NCBI GenBank assembly: GCA_030604195.1
Contig: JAUVWI010000001.1
Location: forward strand, 1-64,000
Length of the DNA stretch: 64,000 nucleotides
Reading direction: 5' to 3'
Origin: Spirochaetales bacterium
GTDB lineage: Bacteria > Spirochaetota > Spirochaetia > SZUA-6 > DRHE01
Every line of letters starts with the position of its first letter. The first letter of the stretch is position 1. The notes below the pieces were generated by a model. The model was given only the letters and a program-made list of their open reading frames with translations, was not told where the DNA came from and did no database searches. This document shows positions 1 to 7,094 of this stretch, in pieces. Both the position numbers and the translations under genes were made by a program.

Positions 1-126
1 AAGCAAAAAAAAGGTTCCTGATGCATGAATATTCGCTCCAGACATAGTTGCGGGACAGCCTGTTGTTACATCCGTTTTAGTTCCCTGCTATATAAAGAGT
101 CTGATGAGCTAAGTCAATAGGCTATT

Positions 127-1002
127 ATGGTATTATCATTGATACCGAGCAAGCCGGCAGATTCAAATTTGATACTCCGGGATACTCCAGGGTGTTACAA
201 GTATGCAGCTAAACGGTTTGTCGATTTCCTAGGGGAAAGAGGTTACGATTTTTCATACCCTGGCTTGATTGCTTTCCTGAATAACATCGAGGGGATCCAG
301 ACCGAAGGGCCTTTTGTTGGCCGGGTATATTCCGCCTCTACCTATAATCATTACGCGGATGCTGCAGTCAATCGGATCCGCTATGCTCTTGACCATGCTG
401 AAGGCAAAATGACGGTAGCGGAGAAATATGAGATTCAACAGGCTCTCAAAGAGATTAAGCGCAAAAAAAGAGATAAGGGAACCGTTAGCAAGGATATGGT
501 TTTGTCCGTACGAGAGATTAAGAAGCTTATGGCAGGTTCCCCGGCGTACCTCTCCCTGATGATTGAAATGCTGGCCTATACAGCACTGCGTATCTCTGAG
601 CTGCTGGGTATTCTCAATTCGGATATTAAGAAACGCGGTGACTATTATGTGATCCGGATCCGGGGTAAAGGCGGGAAAGAGCGAAAGGTCGGGATCTCTG
701 TTGACCTGGGGGATCGGATTAAAGAGCACTTCCAGGGAAAGTCCTATCTCTTTGAACACCACGGAAAGCCATACCGGCGGGAATACATTTCCATGTCGAT
801 TAAGCGCTACGGGCGGAAGATTCTTAACCGCGAAATCTCAGCGCATACTTTGCGGCATACCTGGGCCACAATAGCCATAAAGAAAACTGGTCGAGTTAAA
901 GCAGTGCAGGAGCAGCTCGGCCACTCCAGCAGCTCGACGACCTTGAATCTATACGTGCATGATTCGTTTTCCCTGGATGAGCAAAAAGACATACTAAAAT
1001 AA
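127..1002 (+). CDS. Tyrosine recombinase (phage/XerC-type integrase)
   Basis: A 291-residue site-specific recombinase of the lambda-integrase/Xer family. Residues 1-115 form the helical core-binding domain and 125-290 the catalytic domain. All catalytic positions are visible: Arg155 (TALRISELL), Lys181 in the beta-hairpin, His240 and Arg243 (HTLRHTW), His266 (LGHSS) and the nucleophile Tyr276. It should cut and rejoin DNA by a 3'-phosphotyrosyl link. It lacks the extra insertion typical of integron integrases, and lies inside a small island that ends in a tRNA-Gly fragment at about 2840-2882, which suggests it is the integrase of that island rather than a housekeeping XerC/D. No clear Shine-Dalgarno precedes the ATG. 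Confidence 0.9.
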   Translation: MVLSLIPSKPADSNLILRDTPGCYKYAAKRFVDFLGERGYDFSYPGLIAFLNNIEGIQTEGPFVGRVYSASTYNHYADAAVNRIRYALDHAEGKMTVAEKYEIQQALKEIKRKKRDKGTVSKDMVLSVREIKKLMAGSPAYLSLMIEMLAYTALRISELLGILNSDIKKRGDYYVIRIRGKGGKERKVGISVDLGDRIKEHFQGKSYLFEHHGKPYRREYISMSIKRYGRKILNREISAHTLRHTWATIAIKKTGRVKAVQEQLGHSSSSTTLNLYVHDSFSLDEQKDILK

Positions 1003-1064
1003 CATAGGCGGTGCTTTGTAACACAATGAAAGGAGAACGTCTTGGCGTAGACGACTGAGCAGCA

Positions 1065-1097
1065 GGCCCCTGGGAAACCGTGGGCTTTTTTATTTTT
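1065..1097 (+). terminator. Rho-independent terminator of the integrase gene
   Basis: A GCCC/GGGC outer stem (1066-1069 with 1082-1085) encloses a short inner stem closed by a GAAA loop (1074-1077) and is followed by a T-rich tract (1086-1097). It lies 63 nt after the integrase stop. A second small hairpin (CGTCT/AGACG, 1038-1053) precedes it. Confidence 0.65.
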
Positions 1098-1124
1098 GAC
1101 TAGGGTGGATTTATGGACTATATT
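1096..1124 (+). promoter_or_regulatory. Sigma70-like promoter P1 in the intergenic region
   Basis: TTGACT at 1096-1101 and TATATT at 1119-1124 with a 17-nt spacer. It would start transcription near 1131, well before any CDS, into a stretch with several hairpins that ends in a T-run at 1211-1219. Confidence 0.5.
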
Positions 1125-1219
1125 TTTGTACAGGATGGGTGAACACATAAACGTGAGCACGAGGGATTCGTCTTTGCTGCAGGTAGTGAAATACCAGATA
1201 AACACCCGGCTCTTTTTTT
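1125..1219 (+). ncRNA. Candidate short structured RNA (unrecognised)
   Basis: No ORF of note. The segment lies between promoter P1 and the T-run at 1211-1219. It contains CGTG/CACG and GGTA/TACC hairpins enclosed by a possible GGGTG/CACCC helix (about 1138-1142 with 1202-1206). I do not recognise an RNA family. It may be an independent small RNA, or simply an untranslated leader of the downstream gene pair. The call rests only on promoter, foldback and T-run. Confidence 0.3.
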
Positions 1220-1221
1220 AC

Positions 1222-1250
1222 TTGACTTAAAGCTATTTATTGCCAATAAT
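1222..1250 (+). promoter_or_regulatory. Sigma70-like promoter P2
   Basis: TTGACT at 1222-1227, 17-nt spacer, AATAAT at 1245-1250. It follows the T-run at 1211-1219 immediately and points toward the 317-codon gene at 1382. The 1257-1381 leader contains no ORF of note. Confidence 0.45.
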
Positions 1251-1329
1251 AACGTGACAGCATGCTTTTCGAGAGTGCCAGGCTGTTTTCTGACGCTCTA
1301 AAAACGGTATGGAAGGCGGTACTTTACGA

Positions 1330-1349
1330 ACTCTCCTATAGAGTATAAT
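1330..1349 (+). promoter_or_regulatory. -10 box with overlapping inverted repeat, candidate operator
   Basis: A perfect TATAAT (1344-1349) lies 32 nt upstream of the ATG at 1382. An ACTCT-n5-AGAGT inverted repeat (1330-1344) sits on the spacer and touches the -10 box. This is the usual place for an operator bound by a toxin-antitoxin complex. The -35 is weak (TTTACG, 1323-1328). Confidence 0.35.
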
Positions 1350-1381
1350 TCGATATTTGCATTAATTAGGGAAAATACATC

Positions 1382-2335
1382 ATGTCGTTGAGGTCTCGGC
1401 CAGTTAGGCTATCTGAGGAAGTGAATGATCGTCTTTCCTATACTACTGATAGCAGCATTGATACGTTTACGCTTAAAAGGTATCAGTATGAACTTGAAAG
1501 TCTACATAATAAAGGAAAGGTGGAGCCGGAGGATTTTGTCGCCCTTGGAGAAGTCTATTTTCATGCAAAGCGATATGACAAGTTCCTGTCAATTGTAGAA
1601 GAGGGTCTCCAAAAGTACAAAGACCTTAATCTCCTCGGTCATTACATAATGGGTAAAATGATGATTCATAACCAGAATCTTTATCCTTTGAGGTCTTTTA
1701 ATCTCTATGAAGAATGGTTCAATAACCAGTACAATCCTGATAATAAACCTCTATCATTTCAATTCAGTCATGACTTCTGGCCTTTCCTAGAAAAGGAATA
1801 TCGATTCGCAAAGGAATTATTAGGAAATATTACGATTGGATACAATCGGATATGTCGTATTGAGGTAGGGCCATTAGTAACTACCGAAGCATACGATCAC
1901 TTCGAGCAAGAGGGATGCGATTTCTTTAACCATGCCTTTGAAATATTCATAGAAAGACTTCTATTAGAAACGATTTCTTCTGAGGAAGAGGAGTATTTTA
2001 AAGATATCCTAGGAGCAGCAAATTATAAGGAAATAGCGGAGAAGGCCTCCCTTGCAGCTGCTAAGAAGAAATATGAGATTATAGAAATACCGGGAATTGA
2101 TCGGAAACTTCGGAAGGAATTGCTCGTCATAGTTACCTCTGAAAAAGGACACACTTACGCCAGTAATCCTGATCTTGAAATCTACGAATCTGGAGATACA
2201 CCCGACGAAGCCATGTCAGAGTTTTACGACTTCTTTCGAGTTGATCTTGAGAACTGGATACATACCCCATTAGATAGTCTGACTCCTGAAGCAAAATCCC
2301 TTAAAGCCAAATATATGGAATATATTGAGTTATAG
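1382..2335 (+). CDS. HicB-like antitoxin candidate with large N-terminal extension
   Basis: A 317-residue protein not recognised as a whole. Residues about 235-315 resemble the HicB-type partially degraded RNase-H-like fold: a first strand (LLVIVTSEKGHTYA), the segment NPDLEIYESGDTPDEAM with the typical G-x-T-x-x-EA turn, then a helix. Residues 1-230 are helical with repeat-like segments around 45-95 (ALGEVYFHAKRYDKFL) that look like TPR hairpins. Ordinary HicB proteins are only 70-150 residues, so the extension is unusual. It is 6 nt upstream of a HicA-like gene, which supports a toxin-antitoxin pair in antitoxin-first order. The pairing is inference; the family assignment is tentative. Confidence 0.5.
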   Translation: MSLRSRPVRLSEEVNDRLSYTTDSSIDTFTLKRYQYELESLHNKGKVEPEDFVALGEVYFHAKRYDKFLSIVEEGLQKYKDLNLLGHYIMGKMMIHNQNLYPLRSFNLYEEWFNNQYNPDNKPLSFQFSHDFWPFLEKEYRFAKELLGNITIGYNRICRIEVGPLVTTEAYDHFEQEGCDFFNHAFEIFIERLLLETISSEEEEYFKDILGAANYKEIAEKASLAAAKKKYEIIEIPGIDRKLRKELLVIVTSEKGHTYASNPDLEIYESGDTPDEAMSEFYDFFRVDLENWIHTPLDSLTPEAKSLKAKYMEYIEL

Positions 2336-2341
2336 CTCTCT

Positions 2342-2638
2342 ATGGCACCGCTTGAACGTAAAGTGATAGAAAAAGGGCTCTTGAACAAGGGATTTCGATT
2401 AGATAATAAAGATCATCGTTACTACGTCCTTTACTATAACAAGCGAAAGACGACGATTCGAACTAAGATATCAACCAGCTCAAAGAAACATCGCGTCTAT
2501 GGTGACGATTTACTCTTGGCCATCCGCCGACAACTCAAGCTCGACAGCACTTATCTGCTACGGCAGTTTTTACTATGCTCCGTAAGCTATAAACAGTATA
2601 TCCAATTATTAACGGAAAAAGGAATATTAAAATCTTAA
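2342..2638 (+). CDS. HicA-like mRNA-interferase toxin candidate
   Basis: A 98-residue basic protein. Residues 8-66 match the layout of a divergent HicA/dsRBD-like family: GLLNKGFRL, then DHRYYVLYYN with a candidate catalytic His25, a short strand, TKISTSSKKH, and a final helix YGDDLLLAIRRQLKL. HicA toxins are small ribonucleases held in check by a HicB partner. The start is 6 nt after the upstream stop with no Shine-Dalgarno, so translation is probably coupled. The C-terminal 30 residues go beyond the usual fold. It could also be a nuclease subunit of an unnamed defence pair. No terminator is evident after it. Confidence 0.5.
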   Translation: MAPLERKVIEKGLLNKGFRLDNKDHRYYVLYYNKRKTTIRTKISTSSKKHRVYGDDLLLAIRRQLKLDSTYLLRQFLLCSVSYKQYIQLLTEKGILKS

Positions 2639-2764
2639 GTTGCGGTCCCTCCCTATTTTGTTAATCACACCAGGAGTCTAAGGATTGTCCGCCTAATCTT
2701 TCACTTTAAAGATCCCGAGACCACTACTCACAGGGTCTACTGTCGATAAAATGTCGATGAATGC

Positions 2765-2792
2765 TTGACAGACAGTGTAATCTATGTAATAT
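2765..2792 (+). promoter_or_regulatory. Promoter-like sequence upstream of the tRNA-Gly fragment
   Basis: TTGACA at 2765-2770, 16-nt spacer, TAATAT at 2787-2792. A direct repeat of TGTCGAT (about 2741-2759) lies just upstream. The 2639-2834 region otherwise holds no gene; the short repeats could be integrase arm sites. Confidence 0.35.
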
Positions 2793-2834
2793 ATAGCACG
2801 TAAACTAAAATAATTGAGCGTATAGACGGCTTTT

Positions 2835-2882
2835 GAGCGCCTTCCAAGCTGATGATACGGGTTCGATTCCCGTTGGGCGCTC
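2835..2882 (+). other. tRNA-Gly(TCC) 3' fragment, candidate attachment site
   Basis: From the anticodon loop CTTCCAA (2840-2846) onward the sequence is the 3' part of a tRNA-Gly: variable loop, T-arm (ACGGG-TTCGATT-CCCGT, 2857-2873) and acceptor 3' strand TGGGCGC with discriminator T (2874-2881). No matching D-arm or normal 5' acceptor strand precedes it. Instead GAGCGCC at 2835-2841 pairs perfectly with GGCGCTC at 2876-2882. A 3'-tRNA remnant near an integrase gene is the expected right-hand attachment site of an integrated element. The other attachment site is not seen in the window. Confidence 0.6.
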
Positions 2883-2971
2883 TTGACCAACAAATATTGT
2901 CCAACAATGAAGCACGGAACGAACTGAGCTTTCAACCTGGAATTATGCGCTGTGTCGGACGTCAATTTCTA

Positions 2972-4156
2972 TTACTTGCTTATTTCAGTTCCAAATGCAA
3001 TACATTTCTCTATACTTTCATTATCCGGATTCCATAAACATTTTATTCCTTGATTTATCAGTTCAAATCCTGATTTTGTCAGTAAATTGCTCAATTTATC
3101 TACAGATTCACCGCTCCAGCCATAACAACCAAAGGCAGCCGCTTTTTTATTTTTAAATCCTAAACCTTCAATCTCCTCAAGGATACCGGCTGTTGCACTT
3201 GTTATACCTCTACCGATTGTAGGCGAACCAACAAGAATTATCTTTGATTTAAATATTTCAGTGATGATATCATTCTTATCTGCTTTTGCTATATTGAATA
3301 ATTTTATATTTACTTTGCTATCAGATTTTTTAATACCTGATGCAATATTCTCTGCCATTATTTTTGTACCATTCCACATAGTATCATAAAGAATTGTTAT
3401 TTGATTTTCCTGGTAATTCTTGGCCCAGGAAATATACTTCTCTACTATCTGGATAGGATTATCACGCCAAATAACACCATGACTTGTTGCGATAATGTCA
3501 ATAGGTAATTTTAATGATAGAACTTCATTAATTTTCTTTTCAAGGATGGAACTAAATGGCGTTAAAATGTTTGCATAATATTTAATACACTCTGAATATA
3601 ACTCAGCTTGATCAACAAGATCATTAAACATATATTCACTTGCATAATGTTGACCAAAAGCGTCATTGCTGAATAAAATATTATCTCCTGTTAAATAACA
3701 AGCCATACTATCGGGCCAATGAAGCATTTTCATTTCTACAAAAATCAATGCCTTTCCATTCCCAATTTCAATTTTGTCGCCTGTTTTAACAGGATGAAAA
3801 TTCCAGTCTTGATGATAATGACCTTTAAGAGATTTAATTCCATTTTTAGTACAGTAAATGGGCGTGTCAGGAATATATTGCATTAGTTCAGGAAGAGCAC
3901 CACTATGGTCAATTTCTGCATGATTGGCGATTACATAATCTATTTTTCTTAATTCAATTTCATTTTTCAAGTTATCAACATATTCTTTGGCAAAGGGTTT
4001 CCATACAGTATCAATTACCAAATTTTTTCCTTCCCTGACGAGATAAGAATTGTAAGTTGACCCTCTATGAGTCGAATACTCATTACCGTGAAATTTCTTT
4101 AATTCCCAATCAATTTTACCAACCCAATCCACGTTGTTCTTGACTTTAATTTTCAT
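2972..4156 (-). CDS. Flavodiiron protein (anaerobic NO/O2 reductase, FprA/NorV type)
   Basis: A 394-residue two-domain enzyme that reduces NO to N2O and/or O2 to water in the cytoplasm. The N-terminal metallo-beta-lactamase-like domain carries the diiron ligands: H79-x-E81-x-D83-H84 (NHAEIDH), His146, Asp165 and His226. The flavodoxin domain (about 254-394) starts at ILYDTMWNGT and includes the FMN-binding segments VGSPTIGRG and FGCYGWSGE. It has no C-terminal rubredoxin, so an external electron donor is needed. Shine-Dalgarno AAGGAG precedes the ATG. The gene is visibly richer in A+T than the dxs operon beside it and adjoins the mobile island, so recent acquisition is plausible. Confidence 0.9.
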   Translation of the reverse strand: MKIKVKNNVDWVGKIDWELKKFHGNEYSTHRGSTYNSYLVREGKNLVIDTVWKPFAKEYVDNLKNEIELRKIDYVIANHAEIDHSGALPELMQYIPDTPIYCTKNGIKSLKGHYHQDWNFHPVKTGDKIEIGNGKALIFVEMKMLHWPDSMACYLTGDNILFSNDAFGQHYASEYMFNDLVDQAELYSECIKYYANILTPFSSILEKKINEVLSLKLPIDIIATSHGVIWRDNPIQIVEKYISWAKNYQENQITILYDTMWNGTKIMAENIASGIKKSDSKVNIKLFNIAKADKNDIITEIFKSKIILVGSPTIGRGITSATAGILEEIEGLGFKNKKAAAFGCYGWSGESVDKLSNLLTKSGFELINQGIKCLWNPDNESIEKCIAFGTEISK

Positions 4157-4171
4157 CTTTTCTTTCTCCTT

Positions 4172-6103
4172 TTATTTTTTTACAAGCCACGGATGGCTGT
4201 TTTGATCTAATACGTTATAGTTGATATTCAGAACAGCGAGGCAATCAGATATCGAGGCTGCGATGCCCTCGCCATCCAGCCGGCACAGCTTGAGAAGCTC
4301 ACTTCTTGAAGCCTGCGGCAAAAAACGGTCTGTAATAGCCAGGGGCAGAAAGCCGGCCTCAAGGTTATACTTATTGATAATTGCGGCAACATACTCGCCT
4401 ATTCCCCCCTGGGCTATTCCCTCTTCAACAAGAGCAACCAATTCGTAATCGGCTAAAATATTTGCCAGATACTCTTCATCAAGGGGCTTGATAAAGCGCA
4501 GGTTGTAGAGATCCACAGTTATTTTCTTTTCAGCCAATACCTTCAGGGCTCTCTGTGCTTCTGTCATAATTCCGCCGACCCCGATTAGCAACACCCGGCT
4601 GTTATGCTGCTCAATATGGATTCCTCTACCCTCTTTAAGCTCCAGGGAAAAAAGCGGCGATTCTTCGGCACAGGCTGCTTTCGGGTAGCGGATTACCACC
4701 GGTTTATCCAGACTAAGCGCATAGCGGAACATGCTCTCCATTTCACCTTTAGTGGCCGGAGCGAGAATAGTCAGAGATGGTATTGACCTGAATAAGGAAA
4801 TATCAAAGACCCCGTGATGGGTTTCACCATCGGCACCCACCACACCTGCCCTGTCTAAAGCCAGTATTACGGGCAGCCCCGGCAGCACAACATCATGTAT
4901 AACCTGATCAATAGCCCGCTGCATGAAAGTGGAGTAGATGGCAACCACGGGTCTAAGCCCGGCTGTAGCCAGGCCGGCAGCGAAGGTTACTGCGTGCTGT
5001 TCCGCAATGCCTACATCATAAAAGCGCCCGGGATACCTGGCCTTAAAGAGAGCCAGGCCGGTGCCGTCGGTCATAGCAGCAGTTATACCTACTATCCTTT
5101 TATCTTCAGCAGCAAGTTTGGTCATGATCCCTGAAAAAGCATCGGTGAAGGTCAGATTCCCTTTGGATTCGATCTTGCCGTCAAAAATAGAGAAGGGAGA
5201 AACCCCATGGTAAAGGGTAGGATTGCCTTCTGCGTGAATATATCCTTTACCCTTGATTGTGGTTACATGCACAACCACCGGGTTATCTATTCTCCTGACA
5301 TTATTAAGCACGCTGGTGAGCAGGCGTATGTTGTGGCCGTCGATCGGCCCAATATATTCAAAGCCAAAATCAGAAAAGAGTGTCTCCCTGAAAATCAGGG
5401 CCTTCATCCCTTTTTTCATCCGGTAGATCAGGCGCATAAGCGGTTCTCCGATAAAGGGTATCTGTCTTACACTATTGTCAAAATTCCGTCGAAAAAGCTG
5501 GTAAAAATGGGTGGCGGTTAAGCGGCTTAAATGCGAAGATATTGCCCCCACATTGTCACTGATGGACATATTATTGTCATTCAAAATAATAATCAGCCCT
5601 TTGCCTAAATGGCTGGTATAATTCAACCCCTCCAGTGCCATGCCCCCGGTCAGGGCGCCATCCCCGATAACCGCTACAACCTTGCCCGCTGTTTTACTGA
5701 TGCTCATACCTTCAAGTATTCCCAGAGCCGCAGAAATTGAGGTGGAGGCATGGCCCGTATCTACAATATCATGTTCGCTTTCCGCGCGTTTAGGAAAGCC
5801 GGAAATACCGCCCATCCGGCGCAGGGAAGAAAATTCTTCTCTGCGGCCGCAGATCAACTTATGAGTATAGCACTGGTGTCCCACATCCCAGATTATTTTA
5901 TCTTTTGGAGATTCGAAGACCCGGTGCAGGGCAATAGTCAGCTCCACCACGCCAAGATTGGAGGCCAGGTGGCCGCCATTTGCGCTTACCACATCTATAA
6001 TAAGCCTGCGTATTTCCCGCGCCAGGGACCCTAATTTTTTAGCGGGTAGAGCCTTAAGACTATCAGGACCATCGATTGAAGAGAGAAGAGGATATTTATT
6101 CAT
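4172..6103 (-). CDS. dxs: 1-deoxy-D-xylulose-5-phosphate synthase
   Basis: Thiamine-diphosphate enzyme joining pyruvate and glyceraldehyde-3-phosphate, the first step of the MEP isoprenoid pathway. At 643 residues it has full family length. The N-terminal TPP domain shows DVGHQCYTHK and the GDG metal site (VIGDGALTGGM, about 147-157) followed by LNDNNMSI. The Pyr domain carries GIAEQHAVTFAAGLA, and the C-terminal transketolase domain ends near ASRSELL. The gene is 13 nt downstream of the flgH-like gene and last in a long minus-strand run. No convincing terminator lies between it and the convergent neighbour end at 4156. The start lacks a strong ribosome site. Confidence 0.96.
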   Translation of the reverse strand: MNKYPLLSSIDGPDSLKALPAKKLGSLAREIRRLIIDVVSANGGHLASNLGVVELTIALHRVFESPKDKIIWDVGHQCYTHKLICGRREEFSSLRRMGGISGFPKRAESEHDIVDTGHASTSISAALGILEGMSISKTAGKVVAVIGDGALTGGMALEGLNYTSHLGKGLIIILNDNNMSISDNVGAISSHLSRLTATHFYQLFRRNFDNSVRQIPFIGEPLMRLIYRMKKGMKALIFRETLFSDFGFEYIGPIDGHNIRLLTSVLNNVRRIDNPVVVHVTTIKGKGYIHAEGNPTLYHGVSPFSIFDGKIESKGNLTFTDAFSGIMTKLAAEDKRIVGITAAMTDGTGLALFKARYPGRFYDVGIAEQHAVTFAAGLATAGLRPVVAIYSTFMQRAIDQVIHDVVLPGLPVILALDRAGVVGADGETHHGVFDISLFRSIPSLTILAPATKGEMESMFRYALSLDKPVVIRYPKAACAEESPLFSLELKEGRGIHIEQHNSRVLLIGVGGIMTEAQRALKVLAEKKITVDLYNLRFIKPLDEEYLANILADYELVALVEEGIAQGGIGEYVAAIINKYNLEAGFLPLAITDRFLPQASRSELLKLCRLDGEGIAASISDCLAVLNINYNVLDQNSHPWLVKK

Positions 6104-6116
6104 TGGTGCTATTTAC

Positions 6117-6854
6117 CTATTTAAAGATTATATCAACAATCCGATTAATATACAGTAGTAAAAGTTCGTTTTTCCGTGAATCTGTGAGCTGATATCCGCT
6201 GCCGGCCCGGGCTGCTGCCGGCATTGAAGCTCCGGGTTCCCCACCGGCGCCTTCGGTAGTTGTACCAATGGGGCCTGTGCCCGCAGGAAGGCTTCTGCTC
6301 ACTTCTTCTATATCCCGGCCGGCCACGACTCCCCTGCCCGGCTCAAGCAGGGTACGGAAGATCAGCCTGGCATCCGCCAGCCTGGAAAAAGCTATCCGCT
6401 TATCAGAGCCCAAAAAAGCCGGTTCAAGCCAGCCGGTCAGGGTAATAGATTCCTCTTTGCCCTCGAAGGATACACTGCGCACACCCCTGATAAGCGCCCT
6501 GCCGGTATCATCTATTTCCTCCACGCGGGTTCCGATAGAGCTTTTAATCTCATACTCTTCACTGCCCTTAACCGAACGATCCCCGCGCGATGAACCCGAG
6601 GGAAGGAATGAAAAAAGCTCGCCATATTCACCACCGCTCAGTTCCAGGATCAGGCTCTTGGTATCACTGCTCGTGGAAGTAAAGGAGAGAGAGGAGGAGC
6701 TGTCTATTTCCACAATTACAATATCTCCGGGAGTTAAACGCCCATCCCCGGACAATAAACCGCCGGAACCGGGAGCCCAGAGACTCTCGGAACCGGATAA
6801 AGCGGCGATTAATAATAAAGGTAATATAATTAATTTTTTATAAATTAACTTCAC
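6117..6854 (-). CDS. FlgH-like flagellar L-ring protein
   Basis: A 245-residue exported protein starting with GTG preceded by AGGAG. A signal peptide (KKLIILPLLLIAALSGSES) leads into a segment typical of FlgH: LTPGDIVIVEID at about 41-52, a Ser/Thr-rich stretch, and GRALIRGVRSVSFEGKEE with the ITLTGWLEP motif. FlgH forms the outer-membrane ring around the flagellar rod. Two things are odd. There is no lipobox cysteine, although classical FlgH is a lipoprotein. No other flagellar basal-body gene is adjacent. Some spirochaetes lack an L ring, so a role as another beta-rich periplasmic or outer-membrane protein remains possible. A Gly/Ala/Thr-rich linker spans residues about 190-220. Confidence 0.55.
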   Translation of the reverse strand: MKLIYKKLIILPLLLIAALSGSESLWAPGSGGLLSGDGRLTPGDIVIVEIDSSSSLSFTSTSSDTKSLILELSGGEYGELFSFLPSGSSRGDRSVKGSEEYEIKSSIGTRVEEIDDTGRALIRGVRSVSFEGKEESITLTGWLEPAFLGSDKRIAFSRLADARLIFRTLLEPGRGVVAGRDIEEVSRSLPAGTGPIGTTTEGAGGEPGASMPAAARAGSGYQLTDSRKNELLLLYINRIVDIIFK

Positions 6855-6901
6855 AAAGCTCTCCTACCATGATTATCCGTAGGCGGCCTCATAAAAATAA
6901 A

Positions 6902-6991
6902 CTATTTCTTCTTATGTCTGCTTTTTCGCAATTTTTTCTTTCGCTTATGCGTGGCAATCTTATGTCGTTTCTTTTTCTTTCCGCAGGGCAT
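6902..6991 (-). CDS. AURKAIP1/COX24-like small basic ribosomal protein (29 aa)
   Basis: A 29-codon gene starting at 6991 (MPCGKKKKRHKIATHKRKKK...) and ending in TAG at 6902. It consists almost entirely of Lys, Arg and His and matches the AURKAIP1/COX24-domain family of very short ribosome-associated proteins, related to bS22. A strong Shine-Dalgarno (AAAGGAGGT) lies upstream with good spacing, which supports real translation. It lies between miaA and the flgH-like gene on the same strand. Its size makes automatic gene callers prone to miss it. Confidence 0.85.
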   Translation of the reverse strand: MPCGKKKKRHKIATHKRKKKLRKSRHKKK

Positions 6992-7094
6992 CTAAATTAC
7001 CTCCTTTGCTAATATTTGACTAAACCTAAAAAAAGCGTCGCTTTGATATTTTTCAACTGAACCTGTCAAGATCATAGCTGCCTTAAAGCGTTTA

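Noticed and set aside
807..1205. A 132-codon minus-strand ORF covering the integrase end and the noncoding stretch
   Set aside because: It lies opposite the catalytic domain of the integrase, has no ribosome site and shows no family pattern.
2817..2882. A complete tRNA-Gly starting at GAGCGTA (2817)
   Set aside because: GAGCG can pair with CGCTC at the 3' end, but the D-arm is about six bases too short and the anticodon stem does not pair, so only a 3' fragment is supported.
1..2900. Integron with attC cassettes
   Set aside because: The recombinase lacks the extra domain of integron integrases and I found no attC-like core-site pair around the downstream genes.
2693..2965. Short ORFs on both strands over the tRNA-Gly fragment
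   Set aside because: They cross the tRNA remnant and promoter-like sequence and lack ribosome sites; one translation contains AQRESNP, a typical artefact of reading a tRNA in reverse.
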